A stretch of 64,000 bases of DNA from Chionis minor (Eukaryota > Chordata > Aves > Charadriiformes > Chionididae): positions 682,001 through 746,000 of the forward strand of contig VZSF01008169.1 in assembly GCA_013398295.1 (NCBI GenBank). Direction: 5' to 3'. The translations under genes were made by a program, and so were the position numbers. Below, in pieces: positions 1 through 13,482 of this stretch. How positions within the stretch are numbered: position 1 is the stretch's first letter; the number at the start of each line of letters is the position of its first letter. The notes beneath the pieces were generated by a model that saw nothing but the letters and a program-made list of their open reading frames with translations, had not been told where the DNA came from and did no database searches.

Positions 1-3000
1 CATTATAACGAATGCTTACCTATTATTTTATTTTCCGTAGCAGTTAGAAAGCTAGTTTGTCCAGGGTAGTGGCCATCTTCTTTTAACTTAGGGTAGTATA
101 TCTAAATGAAAAGTCACTAAAATGACTTTGTCTACTTGGCAAATGTTATTAAATAGTATCTGTAAGTAGGTGCCAGTCAGTAAATTCACTGATATATCAG
201 CAAAAGCTATCAGAGAAAGTAAATAAGCCTAATTTCAAAAGTAAGGTGTACTTTTTATAGATGGAGAAAATCCACAATTTAAAAAAAAAAGAAAAAAGTA
301 CATAAATAAGTGGAAAGATTCTCCAGTCCACACTAAAGTCTGAAAATGATTGGCAGCAAAACTGTTTCTTTAGCCTGCCCAAAAAAGCTGCAAGCCAACC
401 TAGCAATTGGCAAACGTGCTAGGGCCTGGAGTGAGATCATAATACGTTATTAGAAGCTTCAGATTCTTAGTGTGGTTATTGTTTTAATTCTCTGGAAGGT
501 GACGGTTTGTGTGGTTATTTTAGCTCAGGGCAAAGACACCGTTTGCCTGGTGCTCTTTATAAGTTCTGAATTGGTAGGTTCATTGAGGTTAATCTTTTCT
601 CAAACCATCCTTTAATTGTCTGATTTAAACTACCATCTTTTCCACTAGACTCTTTAAGCACTAAGGTTTCTTTTTAAATAGAATTTATTTGTATAAGCCC
701 GTATATTCAAAAGACAATGTGAGTCATTATTGTTACTGTATTTATACATAATAAAAATTGTTTCAGTGTGTATCACAGTCAATCGGTGTTAGACATAATT
801 GGTGGAACTCATTATTTTAAGTCAAGCATGACAGTTTTACAATTACAATATGTATTTAGTTTAAATTAATGCTGTCCCAAAAGGAAACATGAATTCTACA
901 AATCAGTAGCGAAGCATCTAACTGCTGGTATACATCTCACAACTCAACTAAAACAAACACCTTTTCAATGACTAAAATTTATTGTTTATGCCCTTTAAGT
1001 TTCAACATAATTCTTAAATATCTGGAAAATCTCTGCTAGCGGTTTTATTAAAAGTGCTACTTGCTATTTATCTCCTAAAATACTCTCCTTGGAATGTTCT
1101 TGAGTTTAATTTTTCTCTAAGTATAGCAAGTCTGCCACCTAGTGCTTTATGGCTACCTCCAGTACACATTTTATTCGATAATTATTTTTTTATAATTTTG
1201 TAATAAAAGATGTCATGCTCTAACTCCCTGAGTGTATATACATGCATGTTTGCCTACACACACTCAGAGTGCTTAAAAATCACATCGCATCTTCTTGCTG
1301 CCAGGTTGCATTAGGTGTTTCAACAGCTATTAGACCACATTTGCATTTCTTGACTAGCCTGCAACCCTCACATAACCGTGCTCTTCTGCCGCGAGATCTG
1401 GAAATCTCACAATGATTGCAAAAGGAAAAACCTGTAATTTATTTTATGACCAAAAAAAAAAAGAAAAAATCCATCATGTCAGTATAGTATGAGGAATATT
1501 AAGGAAGCCAGTGTGTCTTTGGCCCAGTGCAGCTCTACACACAGTCTCTTACGTGGTGCCACGGCAGTGGCACCCCCAGCACTGAATGGGGAACAGACGC
1601 ACCTTGGAACGGGCTCTGAGGTTACCTGCTCAGGATCCAGGGGCAACAACTCTTCAGTAGTGGCACCCTACATTAAAGGCAAAAACTGGGAATGATGAGG
1701 AAAAGGAAGCATAAACAGATTCCATTCACAAAAAAATTTCCCAAGCAGCCCAAGAAGTGATTTATGGTAGATCCCAGTGTGCCGCTCACAAACTGAGAGC
1801 AACCACAGCCGAGTTTCATTCCAGACCCAGCATCCATCTGCCCCTAGAGCAATTCCTAAAGTTTCTGCCCCTTCATTTTGCCAGATTCTTGCAAGGCAGA
1901 TAGACATCAAGAGAAAATTTGGCATAGAATCTAGAGAGATTTCTTTCAACAGTTTTAAATCCTCTTTTTATGAAATTACAACATTGTAATATAATAACCG
2001 GTACTGAAAATTGGCTTACATCAGAACTTTGAGTGTGAATAAGCCCAGAAAAAAAAGAAGAAAAAAAACCCTGTATGTTCAAATATTAAGGAAATACCAG
2101 GCAGGATGAACTATCAGACCACTTCAACAGGTCAGATTAAGCCTAAACTGTATTTTGACAATATAAATAAGAATGCATTATCTGTTTTGTTCTGAGATAG
2201 TATTGAGACAAGGTTTTTAAAAAGTTATTAGAGGTACTATGTTGTCATAAATTATCTACTTTTAATAAATCTGCCCTCTATCAAACCATCTTTCTATGTT
2301 ACTTTCTAGTTACTACTATTGCAAACAAAAAACATCAGAAAGGAAAAATATAAAGTAACACCTCTAAAGGAGTAATAGGGCCTTTAGCCCAAAGCCTGGA
2401 TATCAAAAAGTAATTAAGACTTCTTTTCTTGTATTTTATCAAGTGAGAAGAGTTTTACGTAAATGGGATACAAGAAATGAGTATTTGGGGTTTTTTTCAG
2501 GCACTATATAATGGTATAATGGTATTATTTAAAAGTTTTAAATTATAATAAAGTTTAATATAAAGAAAAGGTATGGAGTATAGGGTAGGACTAGCACTTT
2601 ACTTTGCCCTTGCCCGGGTCTCAGCAGTAATGGGGCTAATGCAGCTCCAGTCCAGGACTAGAATCCTTACCAAGTTCTACAGCCAGGAACAAAATTTCCT
2701 TCTTCCTCCCCAGCTCTCTGCAGAGATACCAGATACTATCTTGAGAGTTTTCACTGACTGTACATTTCATGCTTCCTCACTGCTTTTGGACAGGAAAGTA
2801 TCATTTTTCATCTTTGTGAGTTGCTGACATACTGAGAGAATTGCTTATTGCTATCCTTTCTGTATGTATACCACGGAAACAAGCAAGAGTGTTATGAGCT
2901 ATAATGATTTTATGGCTCGGAATTTAGAATGGCACAGTAAAGAGATAAACCAGTCAGGTCACTCCTCAAAAAGTTGCTGCAAAATATTTAGTAGCAGACA

Positions 3001-4943
3001 TACAATGGCATATTTTTTCCTGTGGTGAACCTTAAGCAGAACAAAACCAGCTAATAAAATTTACACAAAGACAGTTTAAAAAAATAAAAATCCATGAATA
3101 TTATTTTCCTGCTAGTCATTATGCTGTAGTTTTTAATGCTAAAGATCTGAGATCTCAGCAATGTTCTCTCTGGCTTTCCATTTCCTCTCTCCATGTCCAT
3201 GAGGTTGACTAGAAAAGCTCAGTGCGGCTGGTGCCCTGTAGTAAACTGACCCTTAAGGCTTCTGCACATGGGCTTACCACAGCTTCCTTTTTCCCATGCT
3301 CCATCCCAGAAGAACATTTGAAACATTGATGAATCATTGTGTGAAGCCATCCACAAATGACATTTCATAAAACACTGAGGTGAGAGAAAGATTAGAAAGA
3401 ACCGTGGAAAGAAACAAAATGAATCCAGGAAAATAGTTAAAATTTGTACATTCTTTCAAGCCTCTTATGTAAAGATATTTGTGCCACCTCTTTTTTTTAA
3501 GTCTGTAAATCCAATAAATATCTCCATCAGAGGCATATATTCTTGTGAAGATGTGGAATAAATGATCAATAAATTGGTTTTAATTCTACAAAGAGCAATG
3601 AATCACTCGGCCCCACCCCGGTTTAATTCTCTTCCTAAGTGACCCATCCCTCCTGACCTCTATTCATTCCTGGATTCACTAATCCTTCTCAAAGGTCATG
3701 TTCTAATCTCCAACAAATTTAAAAGTTGGCCTGCTCTGCAGCACAGTAAACTCTCTAGTGTTACCCTGGATACACAGTGCACTTCTGCACGCAAAAGGCA
3801 AACTTCCACTGCTTTTTCTCCCAGTTTACAGATAGTCAAGGACCCACGAAACTGTATGTCCAGGCCAAACATGAGCACCAGCTTTTTCAAAATTGTTAAT
3901 TTATTATTGAATTGTAACTACATTCTCGCTGTGCATGCTGAGAAAATCTTCTCAAATATGTGAAAGTTTCATGCTCTAACGTGAGCTGCCCGGTAACCCA
4001 CAACTGCTGCCTGTTTTAAAACAGCAACCCATCTGCAGAACCAAATGGAGAAGCTATTTTGTTCTCTCTCTACTGTTGATGGTAGCACCCAGAAATAATA
4101 ACAAATACTTCTAAACTTTTTCTTTTTTTTTTTTTTTTAAATGAGTGAAAGGGCATAAGAAACTAAGGCATGTAAATCCACATACATTTTTTCAACTGCA
4201 TTTTCTCAGCTGGCTGCCAGATTGGTCTTAGCTAGGAATTCTCTTGGGTGAACAGGCAACTCTTGAGTGCTCAACCCATGGAAATTCTAACAACTATGCT
4301 GGCAAACAATATGATTTACACTCACAATACTGATTTGTTGTAAGTTTTCATGCTCTGGCACATATTAGAATCTATCAGTTGTATTTTTTGTTTGAAATGA
4401 AGCATTGGAACCATGACACCAAAAGCGATATACATAAAACAGACATTTTGGGAAGTTTTTGACCTTAGAAATACAGATACCTAAAAGAGGTTTACAAAGG
4501 AGCATATCACATCCTTTCAAACGAAGGGATTTTTAGCAAGCCTACAATTCACCCTCCATATAGTAACATATCATGAATTGCAAATTTAAGCTCTCATTTT
4601 CTCTGTAACACTGGTTTAACTACTTATCCATTTATGATTTAAAGCTTTGTCTCTGTATATAACCCAGGTCAAAATCATACAAGTGGCGTTAGTCCCAGTG
4701 ATTCCTCCCAATCAGTCTACAACCATCCAGGTTTGCTGCATGTCTCTTTGCACCCAGGAGCGCTGATTCCAACAGCAACGCCAACGTGCAAAGAACTAAT
4801 CCGGCAACTTGGGTGCATACTTTGCTATCTAGGTGTCACTGTTATACATCGCGCTGGATGAGATACCAAAGAACAGTAACAACAACAAACACGAGTGCAT
4901 CATGACAAAATGTGGTATTTATGGTTCATGTACATGCATCATC
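1..4943. other. Intronic sequence, no gene seen
   Basis: AT-rich unique sequence. It holds a 16-T run at 4123-4138 and a short alternating purine-pyrimidine stretch near 1230-1262. Open frames here are under 100 codons, have stops close by and match nothing I know. No repeat family recognised. Confidence 0.7.
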
Positions 4944-5019
4944 TCCAGAGAAGGGCAACCGTGTCCAGAGAAGGGCAACCGTGTCCAGAGAAGGGCAACC
5001 GTGTCCAGAGAAGGGCAAC
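4944..5019 (+). repeat. 20-bp tandem repeat, about 4 copies, at CR1 5' end
   Basis: The unit TCCAGAGAAGGGCAACCGTG repeats with a 20-bp period, with no mismatch among the full units. The last, partial unit runs straight into the CR1 body (GGGCAACGAAGCTGG). The unit is itself CR1 sequence, since TCCAGAGAAGGGCAACGAAGC is the normal CR1 order, so the array arose from the element and not from the flank. Confidence 0.9.
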
Positions 5020-5452
5020 GAAGCTGGTGAGGGGTCTGGAGAACAGGTCTTATGAGGAGCAGCTGAGAGAGCTGGGATTGTTTAGCCTGGAGAAGAGAAG
5101 GTTGAGGGGAGACCTTATCACTCTCTACAACTACCTGAAAGGAGGTTGTAGTGAGGTGGGGTCAATCTCTTCTCCCAAGGAACAAGCGACAGGACAAGAG
5201 GAAATGGCCTCAAGCTGTGCCAGGGGAGGTTTAGATTGGATATTAGGAGAAACTTCTTTAATGAAAGGGTTGTCAAGCATTGGAACAGGCTGCTCAGGGA
5301 GGTGGTGGAATCACCGTCCCTGGAGGTATTTAAAAGACGGGTGGACGTGGTGCTGAGGGACATGGTTTAGGGGTGGTTTTGGCATAGGTTTTTGGTTGGA
5401 CTTGATGATCTTGAAGGTCTCTTCCAACCGAAGTGATTCTATGATTCTATGA
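4944..5452 (+). mobile_element. CR1 LINE, 5'-truncated, young copy
   Basis: The 3' portion of an avian CR1 retrotransposon. From about 5020 it follows the familiar CR1 order: GAAGCTGGTGAGGGG, a CTGGAGAACAGG block, AGCCTGGAGAAGAGAAGG, a GTGGTGGAATC block, TTGGTTGGACTTGATGATC, TTCCAACC, then the terminal GATTCTATGATTCTATGA. Open frames inside it are incidental to the 3' region and do not code for an intact protein. The 5' edge lies in a 20-bp tandem array. It is antisense to the host gene. Its last 320 bp are about 97% identical to the copy at 12749-13068, which points to recent insertion. Confidence 0.95.
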
Positions 5453-8400
5453 TAAGCGAGCTACACAACTATCCCTGGCCTCCACTCAGAATTCATTTGT
5501 ATGGATTGAATCAACTTCCAATCATTCACAGAAAGATTGGCTTCTAACAGAAGGACCTAGGGATACAGAGCCTCCTTACCAGAAATAGAGACACAATCCA
5601 GAAGTAGACTGGTAACCAACCGACAAGACAAACAGAACTGTGGCTTTTAAATTCATGAAGCTTTCTTTTGTATTCATATTCTTATTATTATTACGTATAA
5701 GAAATCTTTGATAAGATTTTGCCTGATATTCCTAAAGAATGGCACATGGAACAATTTTGGCTCAAGGAATCCTTCCTCTCACAAAGTTCCTAAGCTGCAA
5801 ATCGTTGGATGTAAAGAGAGAAGTATCACTGCATGTTTGCCCATTTGCTACGCTCTTCCCCTGGCACTCGTATTCAGCCACTACTGACAACAGGCTACTA
5901 GAACAGATAGACAATCATGCAGCTGCTCACGCATTCTTATACATTCAATATTTTTTTAATTTTTATATTTGGGAGGCTTGTTCTCATTCTCTTACTCTCA
6001 GATAAGTTTATTCTCTCTGTTGTGCTTTTTCAATCATACAGTGAAGTCATGAAGAATGAAATGAAAATAATTTTAATAGAAGCAATGGTCGACCATTTTC
6101 ACACAATCTGGACAATACACCGTTGCATGTCCTGTCTATTACACATTTCATACCCCACTTTTATTAAGTTTTGATAATTTAAAGTACAAAAACTACTCAT
6201 GCCCAGTGCTGCCATGTTTTGAAATGTCCCATTAGAATGAAATCTGATGTTTAATGAACTGCTCCCGTTATCTCTAGGATTTGATGGCTTTGCTGCTATC
6301 TGCGTTTATCCTTTTGGCACAGTATTTGTATTTAGATTAAGCCTCTGCAACATTTCAGCACATTACTGCCTATATAAATCCCATTCTTTTTGATCATGCT
6401 AAACCTATCTAATTTTCCTGTGTTTTCATTTGTGCTCAGATCACTTCTCCAATCACGACCACCCATGCACAGCACTCATTCTGCTTACACCCCTACATCA
6501 CTACTAAAGGAAATACGTAAGGAAGAAACTAAAACAATCCGTGCTACCACGCTGGCTGAACTCTATTAAGCTTAGAGTTCATTTACTATCTTAAACAGTC
6601 TATTGATGTTAAAACCAGTACCTACATCACCACCAGTCTGCTTGCCCTTCCTAGGCTTGAAGATGGCAGTGACAGGCAAGAGGGACAAGGGACGAGGCAA
6701 GCACTAGGTAAGCTGGGCAGGGGGCTGCTCCAGATGGGAACAGCGGAACTTCTACAGGGCAGTGGGGATTCACAACATCCCAAGTTGCAGAAAGTTGCTC
6801 TAAGAGAACAAGCTTTCCCAATCCGCATCCTGCTGTTCAAGAGAAATTGAGGTCATCCGGTATCATACTTAAGTTAGCCATACACTAAGTCTATGGTTCT
6901 GGCTTAGAGAAGCATTCCAATTTAGGGTAGTATTTGTGCAAGTGGAAAAAAAAAAAAAAAAGATAAAATTTGAACACTTGAAACCGGTCATTTTGAAGAT
7001 GGCTAAACTCAAGCACGTGACTAAAACTTTCCTGAAGAAGATCCCAACCATACAGCAAATTATTAGTTGCATTCCTATTTTGCTACCATTCACTGATTTT
7101 GATTGTAAGTGGTAGAAACAAATATGCCTAGAAATTTTATTTCTCATAAACTTATGATGCTCTAAGTATATACTATTTGGTTTTCCTCAGTATTTTCCTC
7201 CCTCCTGAGCAATAACTATTTCTATGCTGTAAAATAAGAATATTCTTCACTTCAAGGAGAAGCAAAACAGCAATAGAAGTGTATAAAAAGAAAGTTTCTT
7301 GGAGAGTAGTGAAATAAGTACAGAAAAACACCATCCAAATGCCTGTCTTGTACAAAAGCAAAACATTTTCTTGCACAATTTCCAGTCCATGGTAAGGCCA
7401 TATTTTAAAATACTTATCTAGATAAGAAATTGCAGCATCTCTATGACATATATAAATATTTTAATACATGATTTAGCAGGTAATGAATGATGCTGATAAG
7501 CAATTGTCATTGAAATCTTAGGTCAGTCATTCCCAAATTATCTCCCATTATGATGCATCAGCCACTAAATGTAAGAAATACAGAATTCCATTATTTTAAA
7601 TCAGCACAGGCTTCTTATTACCTCCAGATAAAATATCAAAATCATTTAAATGCAATATTTTAAATGACTGGAAGTATTAAAAGAAGATTTATCATTCCAG
7701 AACAACAAGATCTTTAAAATATTTTGAAATCTGACAGAAGACAAATAATAGTAGTGAGTTAAAGGTGAAAGGGTATCTTGAATATAGTACAATTTGTCTG
7801 CAACACGATTTATAGAATTAACCTGCAACGTGATAGTAAAAAATAAGGTTTTTCCATGGAGGTGCCTACAGTCTACAAATCTCATTACTGTCATTTCTTT
7901 TCCATCTTTTAAATTTAATAAAGTTTATTTTCAAAGGACAAACCAAATGTTGATACACATATCCAAACCAGCTTATACAACACTCTTTTCATAGTATGAG
8001 CTTCTCATGAACTCATTATCTGACCCTAAATTTACAAAATTTATGAGATTCATTGATACAAAATTTCATTCTTCTAAATACTGAGATTTCTGTTTTGAAA
8101 TAAGAAAAATTTCTTATGTGACAAGCAACAAATGGAATCCAATTTATTTGATCTTTAGAACGTGGTTTTAAGGAGTACTTTCAAATTGGTCTATTTTATG
8201 CAAACTGTCAACAATGTTAACAGTAACTTCAAGGTACAATATTTTAAAAATATCTTCTACTTTGAAGTATTACATTTGAACTTTAACTTGCCTGTGATAA
8301 AAATAAAAAACACACAACACCACACACCAGATTTCTGTAATACCTGGCAAGAGAAATAAATGCTTTAGGCCTAGATGGCAGCATCTGTAATATAGTATGT

Positions 8401-11400
8401 GTCAATTTTGTTCTGTAAAACATACCTTGCAGATGCAAATCATTTAAGATAGAAAAGAAACATTAGTAAAGAAACATTCACATATTAGGTAAATGGTGCC
8501 TTAAAGAGATTGTAAAACAAAGCTTTTGTGTACATTCTAAAACAAAATGCTAAAAAACAAGGCCGTAGATCAGAATGGATGCTATAAATATATCCAGAGA
8601 TATGTCTTTACATAGTTTGAGGTAGGGATGATGTTAAGAAATAATAGACAAATTGATCCAATTGTCTGTCATTGAGCAGGTATGTGCAAAAATCACAAAA
8701 GGTAAAGTGGTGTTCTCCAACATCCCATATGTTTTTATGATGATTAAAATTACTCTTTGACATCAATATTGGCACAGTAAAATTGGCACAGCTCACTAAG
8801 GGATTTCTGCACATGGGTAATAAGCATTCTCATCCCTTCAGGTCTTTCACTCTGACTATCAGAAATATAATGCTTTAAAGTAAGTTTGCCAGAGGCACCT
8901 TTTCTACAATAAGAACATGGAGACAATACACGGTATCACTTTATGATACTCCGGAGAGCAGCTGTGTACCACGTCCCTGGGAGGCAGACTGGCTAAACCA
9001 TTCAGAACCTCTCCAGGAAATACGGCCCTTTAGCCTATTTGCATTTCCCCAACACAAATTCTGTCTTTTAAACAATTACACAATTACTTATTCCTTTCAT
9101 TCATATTTCCTGACATACAGAGAACAACCCAATGGCTTGGTCAGTCCCTCTAACCTAGGCGTAAAGAATCAACTTTTAGTAGACTAATTCTTGTGGATCA
9201 AGTAACATAGAAGCCCAGCGGGGCATTTTATTTTTCAGACAAAATATCAACGTGCCCCAACTTCAGAAAACATTAAGAAAAATACTTTCTTTTTCCAATA
9301 AAATGAAATTATCACATAAGACGTAAACAGCATTTAGTTACTGAATTAAAATAAAAGTACTCACAGTAGCATGTTCCCCTAAGCGGATTTCCAAGATACC
9401 TATTTTCAGAGTCACAGCTGCAGGGGGAGAAAAAAAAAAAAGACAAAACCAAACATTCCCATTAAAGACGGTACAGTTTTAATAAAAACGCAGCTAGAAT
9501 ATTCATTCCAAATAGCATGAGTTTCATTACTAGTAGCACAAATACATGAAAACCTAAAGTATTTGGTATAGTTCTTAATTAGGGTTCTTTCCCGAGGCAC
9601 CTCTTTCTCCTTATAAAAGCACGCCAGAGTGACTACACTCTTGAATAAGGCACTTCAGTCGTGTGCCTAAAGTCGGGGCCTTAAGGACTTCCCATGGGTG
9701 GTATGTCTCCAGTAACGGACAGAAGAGAGCCAGGCAGGGAGGCTGAGCACGGGATCTCTTAATTATCCACGCCTCTTCAGTGACAGCTTGCTCCCCCTGC
9801 TGGTTTTCATCTGGCCCTCTCCAAGACAACAGCTGAGCATCCATTGGGGGGACCACTGACTGCGGAAAGTGTTCCCAAATATGTCTCTCCAGTCTTTAAA
9901 CGCTACAAGACCAGGCTTTGCACCTGCAGACACCTTCCACACCTCTTCATGCCATCCCTTCAGGGACGGAACATAAAATAAAATATAAAATAAAAACCAC
10001 AAAACCCTCTGACGATAACAAAAAACCCCCCAAAACACCCCAAAGCATAAAATAATGATTATATTTTCGCAGGACCACAGAGGACCTAGAGGTGATCCAA
10101 AGCTATGCGGGCTGCTCTAGAAAGTTTAGTCCTAAGCTGTGTAGATGCAACTAGACCATGGCAAGTGGCTCTGGGGCCAGAAACTTTAGCCATACATGTA
10201 GAACTATCAGCACAGCAGTTCACTCTGAAGTGAGCTTCGGAGGCAACTGCTTTTCTTCATTGACCACCTGGTACGTGAGGTGAAATTTAGACTGAATACA
10301 ATGTACTTGATGCTGCTGACAAGACGTGCACATGATAAGAGCTGGAGAAATAGCTTTCTTATTGATAAGATACATAGTTATTCTCAGAGACGTGAAATAT
10401 CCTACAGAATTTTACAGTGATCGAGTTATACAATGTTTCCCTAAAAATGCAAAGTACCTTAACAGAAAATTATTATCCTGCTTTTGGTTTTCTTGGCTAT
10501 TCCACAGAAGCCTCCAACAAGACATTTTTTTATTAAATACACAGAATGATTTATAAAACAAAGAGAAACCTTATCACTGCCTATTAAATTCCGTATAAAT
10601 ATTTTCCCAGAGGAAATCTGATCATTTAATAGCTTGCCCTACCTTTTCATTACTTACTTCTAAGAAACTTAAATTGCAAGGAGGGTTGGTTTTTTTGGTG
10701 TTATTTTATTTCTGAGTAATATTTTAAAACTTTCTAACCTGGATGCTATATAATTTAACAACTTGCAGACTACAGAATAATGTTTGTATTTCTGTTGGTC
10801 TCTTCAATAGTTTCCAACTGGTGATTCTTAACACGCACATTTTTATTAAAACACAGGCAGAGGATCTATCTCCTTGACCCTTTGTTACAATACCATAAAG
10901 AAAATAATCAACAGTAGCACTACAATGGAAGCAGAAAAAAAGATGTTCTGGACTTGCCCTCTCCTAGTCTCATGTCAGTGTGAGAACTCTTTGCAGAGTC
11001 AACTATACTTTTTTTTATATATAAAAAAATTTTACTTAAACACCAAGGAACAAGAAAACATATGCTTCAACTCTAACTGCAGCACACAATTTGTCGTCTT
11101 GTCCATACAAACACTCTGACCTCACACTCCCTTCCACAGAATTTGGAAAAGAAGGATTGAGTCTGAAGTATCTCTCTTACACGTGTAAGGAAAGGAGAAA
11201 ATAATCTGAAGTAATAATATCGGTTTGCCTGACATGCTTTTTTCTAAACATCACAAAACACTAAATTCTTCAAAGAACAGCTCACTACTTAAACAGATTA
11301 GCCTTGTAAAAATAGACTCATGTGTCTGAAAGTGTCTTTAAATTGGCAATCTTGAAAGAGCGATCTAAGGGAAAAGGAATATTTTTGAATGAAAAGTTTA

Positions 11401-12439
11401 AAAGAACTTCCTTTTTCTTTCCTTGTATGTAAGATTGTCACAAACAAGACAGTATATCATGTAACAAATTATAATAATATGATAGAGATTATTGTAAGAG
11501 GATTTGGGGGGGGGGGGTTGTGTTGGGTTTTTTTCCCCCTTCAGTATTGTTTCGAAGGCAAAGCAGAATATTAAATACAGGCAGAATTCAGAATATGCTG
11601 AGGTTTTATACCCAAACAAAAAAATGTATTTTATATAAATGTGTATCCAGAGTCTGAAGAAGGAGGCAAGAAACTTACCCTGCTGCTCACTAATAATGGC
11701 ACTGATTTACGTACAACATGGGAGAGCAATGTCCAACCACCAGTAACAATAAGCTGTCCAACCTTCCATCAGGAGAGACTAACCAAATTCTGCTGTGAAC
11801 TCTTGCCTGCAGTGATTTGACCCAGGGTCCAAAAGCAGCTTAGTTTGGTCCTGACACAAAACAGGACCCTTTTTGGGTTTTTTTTTAAAATCTTTAAAGT
11901 CCTTATGAGAAAAGAAAGCTGTTTACATACGGATTTCCTTCTCCATTCAGCTCCCCTTCTAATCAGATGAAACCATCTCCTGTGGATCAATAATTACCAG
12001 AACCCAGGAATTTCCAGCATCACATATACCTTTCTGGTATCTACACTTCTATTAATATTACAGAAAAAAACACATGAATACGTAAAATAAAAACATCTAT
12101 AAAATCCATCTATCACAGGGCTCACTACTTAAAAGAACACACAAAAGAACGGTTAATACAAAAATTACTAGGTAGGGAATATTTTGCAATATACAAGTAT
12201 TCATAAGTACGCATTCAAACCCAAATAATTACTTATGCCCTGCCAATTATAGAAGTGACCTTCAAGAATCTTGAAGAGAAAATGGCACTGCAATTTTACA
12301 GCCAGACGTTTCAATTGTTTCAGCATAATGCATGATGAAATGATAAAATATGCATATTTAAAAAAAGAACAGTCAGCTACACCACAGGAAAGTATTCTGA
12401 TATATTATCATATTATTATGCTTGCTGTACTGGGAGCCT
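5453..12439. other. Intronic sequence, no gene seen
   Basis: Mostly AT-rich. It contains a 16-A run at 6946-6961 and a 12-G run at 11506-11517. The stretch 9600-9960 is somewhat GC-richer (CCAGGCAGGGAGGCTGAGC), with short open frames that look accidental. No LINE or LTR signature found. Confidence 0.65.
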
Positions 12440-12748
12440 CACCGAAGACGTTGTACTCAAGGAGGCAGTGATCTTGGCAAGGCATCTAGTGGTCCTTGTT
12501 TGTCAGGCTCGAGGAGCCCATCTGTGAGCACGAGCAGCCGCTGCAAGGGAAGATGCTGGAAGGTCCCGTGCCAGCCTGTGCTGTGTGCTGGCGGGCGTTA
12601 ACGATGAGAGCCTTCAAGCTTGTCAGGAGGAGATGATACATGGTTTTGGTTTTTTACAGAAAATAAAAGGCACCTCTGCACATCTGTGCAGATCTGTGCA
12701 GCGCACCGGGGGCAAATCCGGGCTCGGTCCATCCTGTGCTGCATGGAC
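12440..12748. other. GC-rich block of unknown origin, left of CR1
   Basis: About 300 bp that are clearly richer in GC and CpG than the surrounding intron (for example GAGCACGAGCAGCCGCTGC, GGCGGGCGTTAACG). It contains an AATAAA at about 12663 followed by CTCTGCACATCTGTGCAG. It runs up to the CR1 truncation point. GC-rich sequence resumes after the CR1 (13069-13240), so the CR1 may have landed inside an older insert such as an LTR. I do not recognise the family and see no supported exon. Confidence 0.4.
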
Positions 12749-13068
12749 ACCTGAAAGGAGGTTGTAGCCAGGTGGGGTCAATCTCTTCTCCCAAGGAACA
12801 AGCGATAGGACAAGAGGAAAAGGCCTCAAGTTGTGCCAGGGGAGGTTTAGATTGGATATTAGGAGAAACTTCTTTAATGAAAGGGTTATCAAGCATTGGA
12901 ACAGGCTGCTCAGGGAGGTGGTGGAATCGCTGTCCCTGGAGGTATTTAAAAGATGGGTGGACGTGGTGCTGAGGGACATGGTTTAGGGGTGGTTTTGGCA
13001 TAGGTTTTTGGTTGGACTCGATGATCTTGAAGGTCTCTTCCAACCGAAGTGATTCTATGATTCTATGA
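12749..13068 (+). mobile_element. CR1 LINE 3' end, young copy
   Basis: A 320-bp CR1 tail of the same subfamily as the copy ending at 5452, with the same length and about 10 substitutions by eye and no indels. It ends in GATTCTATGATTCTATGA. The 5' truncation falls at CTGAAAGGAGG, directly after GC-rich sequence (CTGTGCTGCATGGACAC). It is antisense to the host gene. No intact reading frame is present. Confidence 0.95.
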
Positions 13069-13375
13069 CACGGGGTTCACAGCAACTGAAGGGGCACAAG
13101 ACTCACCTGCTATCCTCTTTTTATTCCATCTTTTTAAAACAGCTCGTTTATGGTGCCACTTGTTGCCAGGCCTTACTGAGCATCTGAGAGGACCCTGCAC
13201 TACCTCTCTTACGCTTCCTCCTCTCCCCCTGGTGCACAGCACTTTCATAATGTATATTAGGAATAGCATGAGGTGGAGTTCTTACTAGGTAGAGAAGCCT
13301 GTTTTAATTCAAATGAAAGATGCTATTTAAACACTTAGTTTTCAGAGGGAAAAGATGGAACTACTAGGATTAGGA
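13069..13375. other. Intergap sequence between two CR1 tails
   Basis: It begins GC-richer (CACGGGGTTCACAGC to about 13240, with a C/T-rich stretch CTTCCTCCTCTCCCCC) and then returns to AT-rich intron. The first part may be the right half of the block at 12440-12748, split by the CR1. No coding signal. Confidence 0.35.
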
Positions 13376-13378
13376 ATG

Positions 13379-13482
13379 CCATCCTGTGCAACCTGCCGTA
13401 GGTGGACCTGCTCTAGTAGAGGGGTTGGACCAGATGATCTCCAGAGGTCCCTTCCAACCCCTAACATTCTGTGATTCTATGA
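13379..13482 (+). mobile_element. CR1 LINE 3' tail, older subfamily
   Basis: About 100 bp: ATCCTGTGCAACCTGC, GGTGGACCTGCTCTAG, GGGGTTGGACCAGATGATC, AGGTCCCTTCCAACCCC, then ATTCTGTGATTCTATGA. This is the terminal segment of a CR1 different from the two young copies (GATCTCCAGAGGTCCC instead of GATCTTGAAGGTCTC). Severely 5'-truncated and antisense to the host gene. Confidence 0.9.

Noticed and set aside
5118..5363. Open frames of 81-153 codons over the CR1 at 4944-5452
   Set aside because: They recur in the second CR1 copy at 12623-13043 and are by-products of the CR1 3' region, not host genes.
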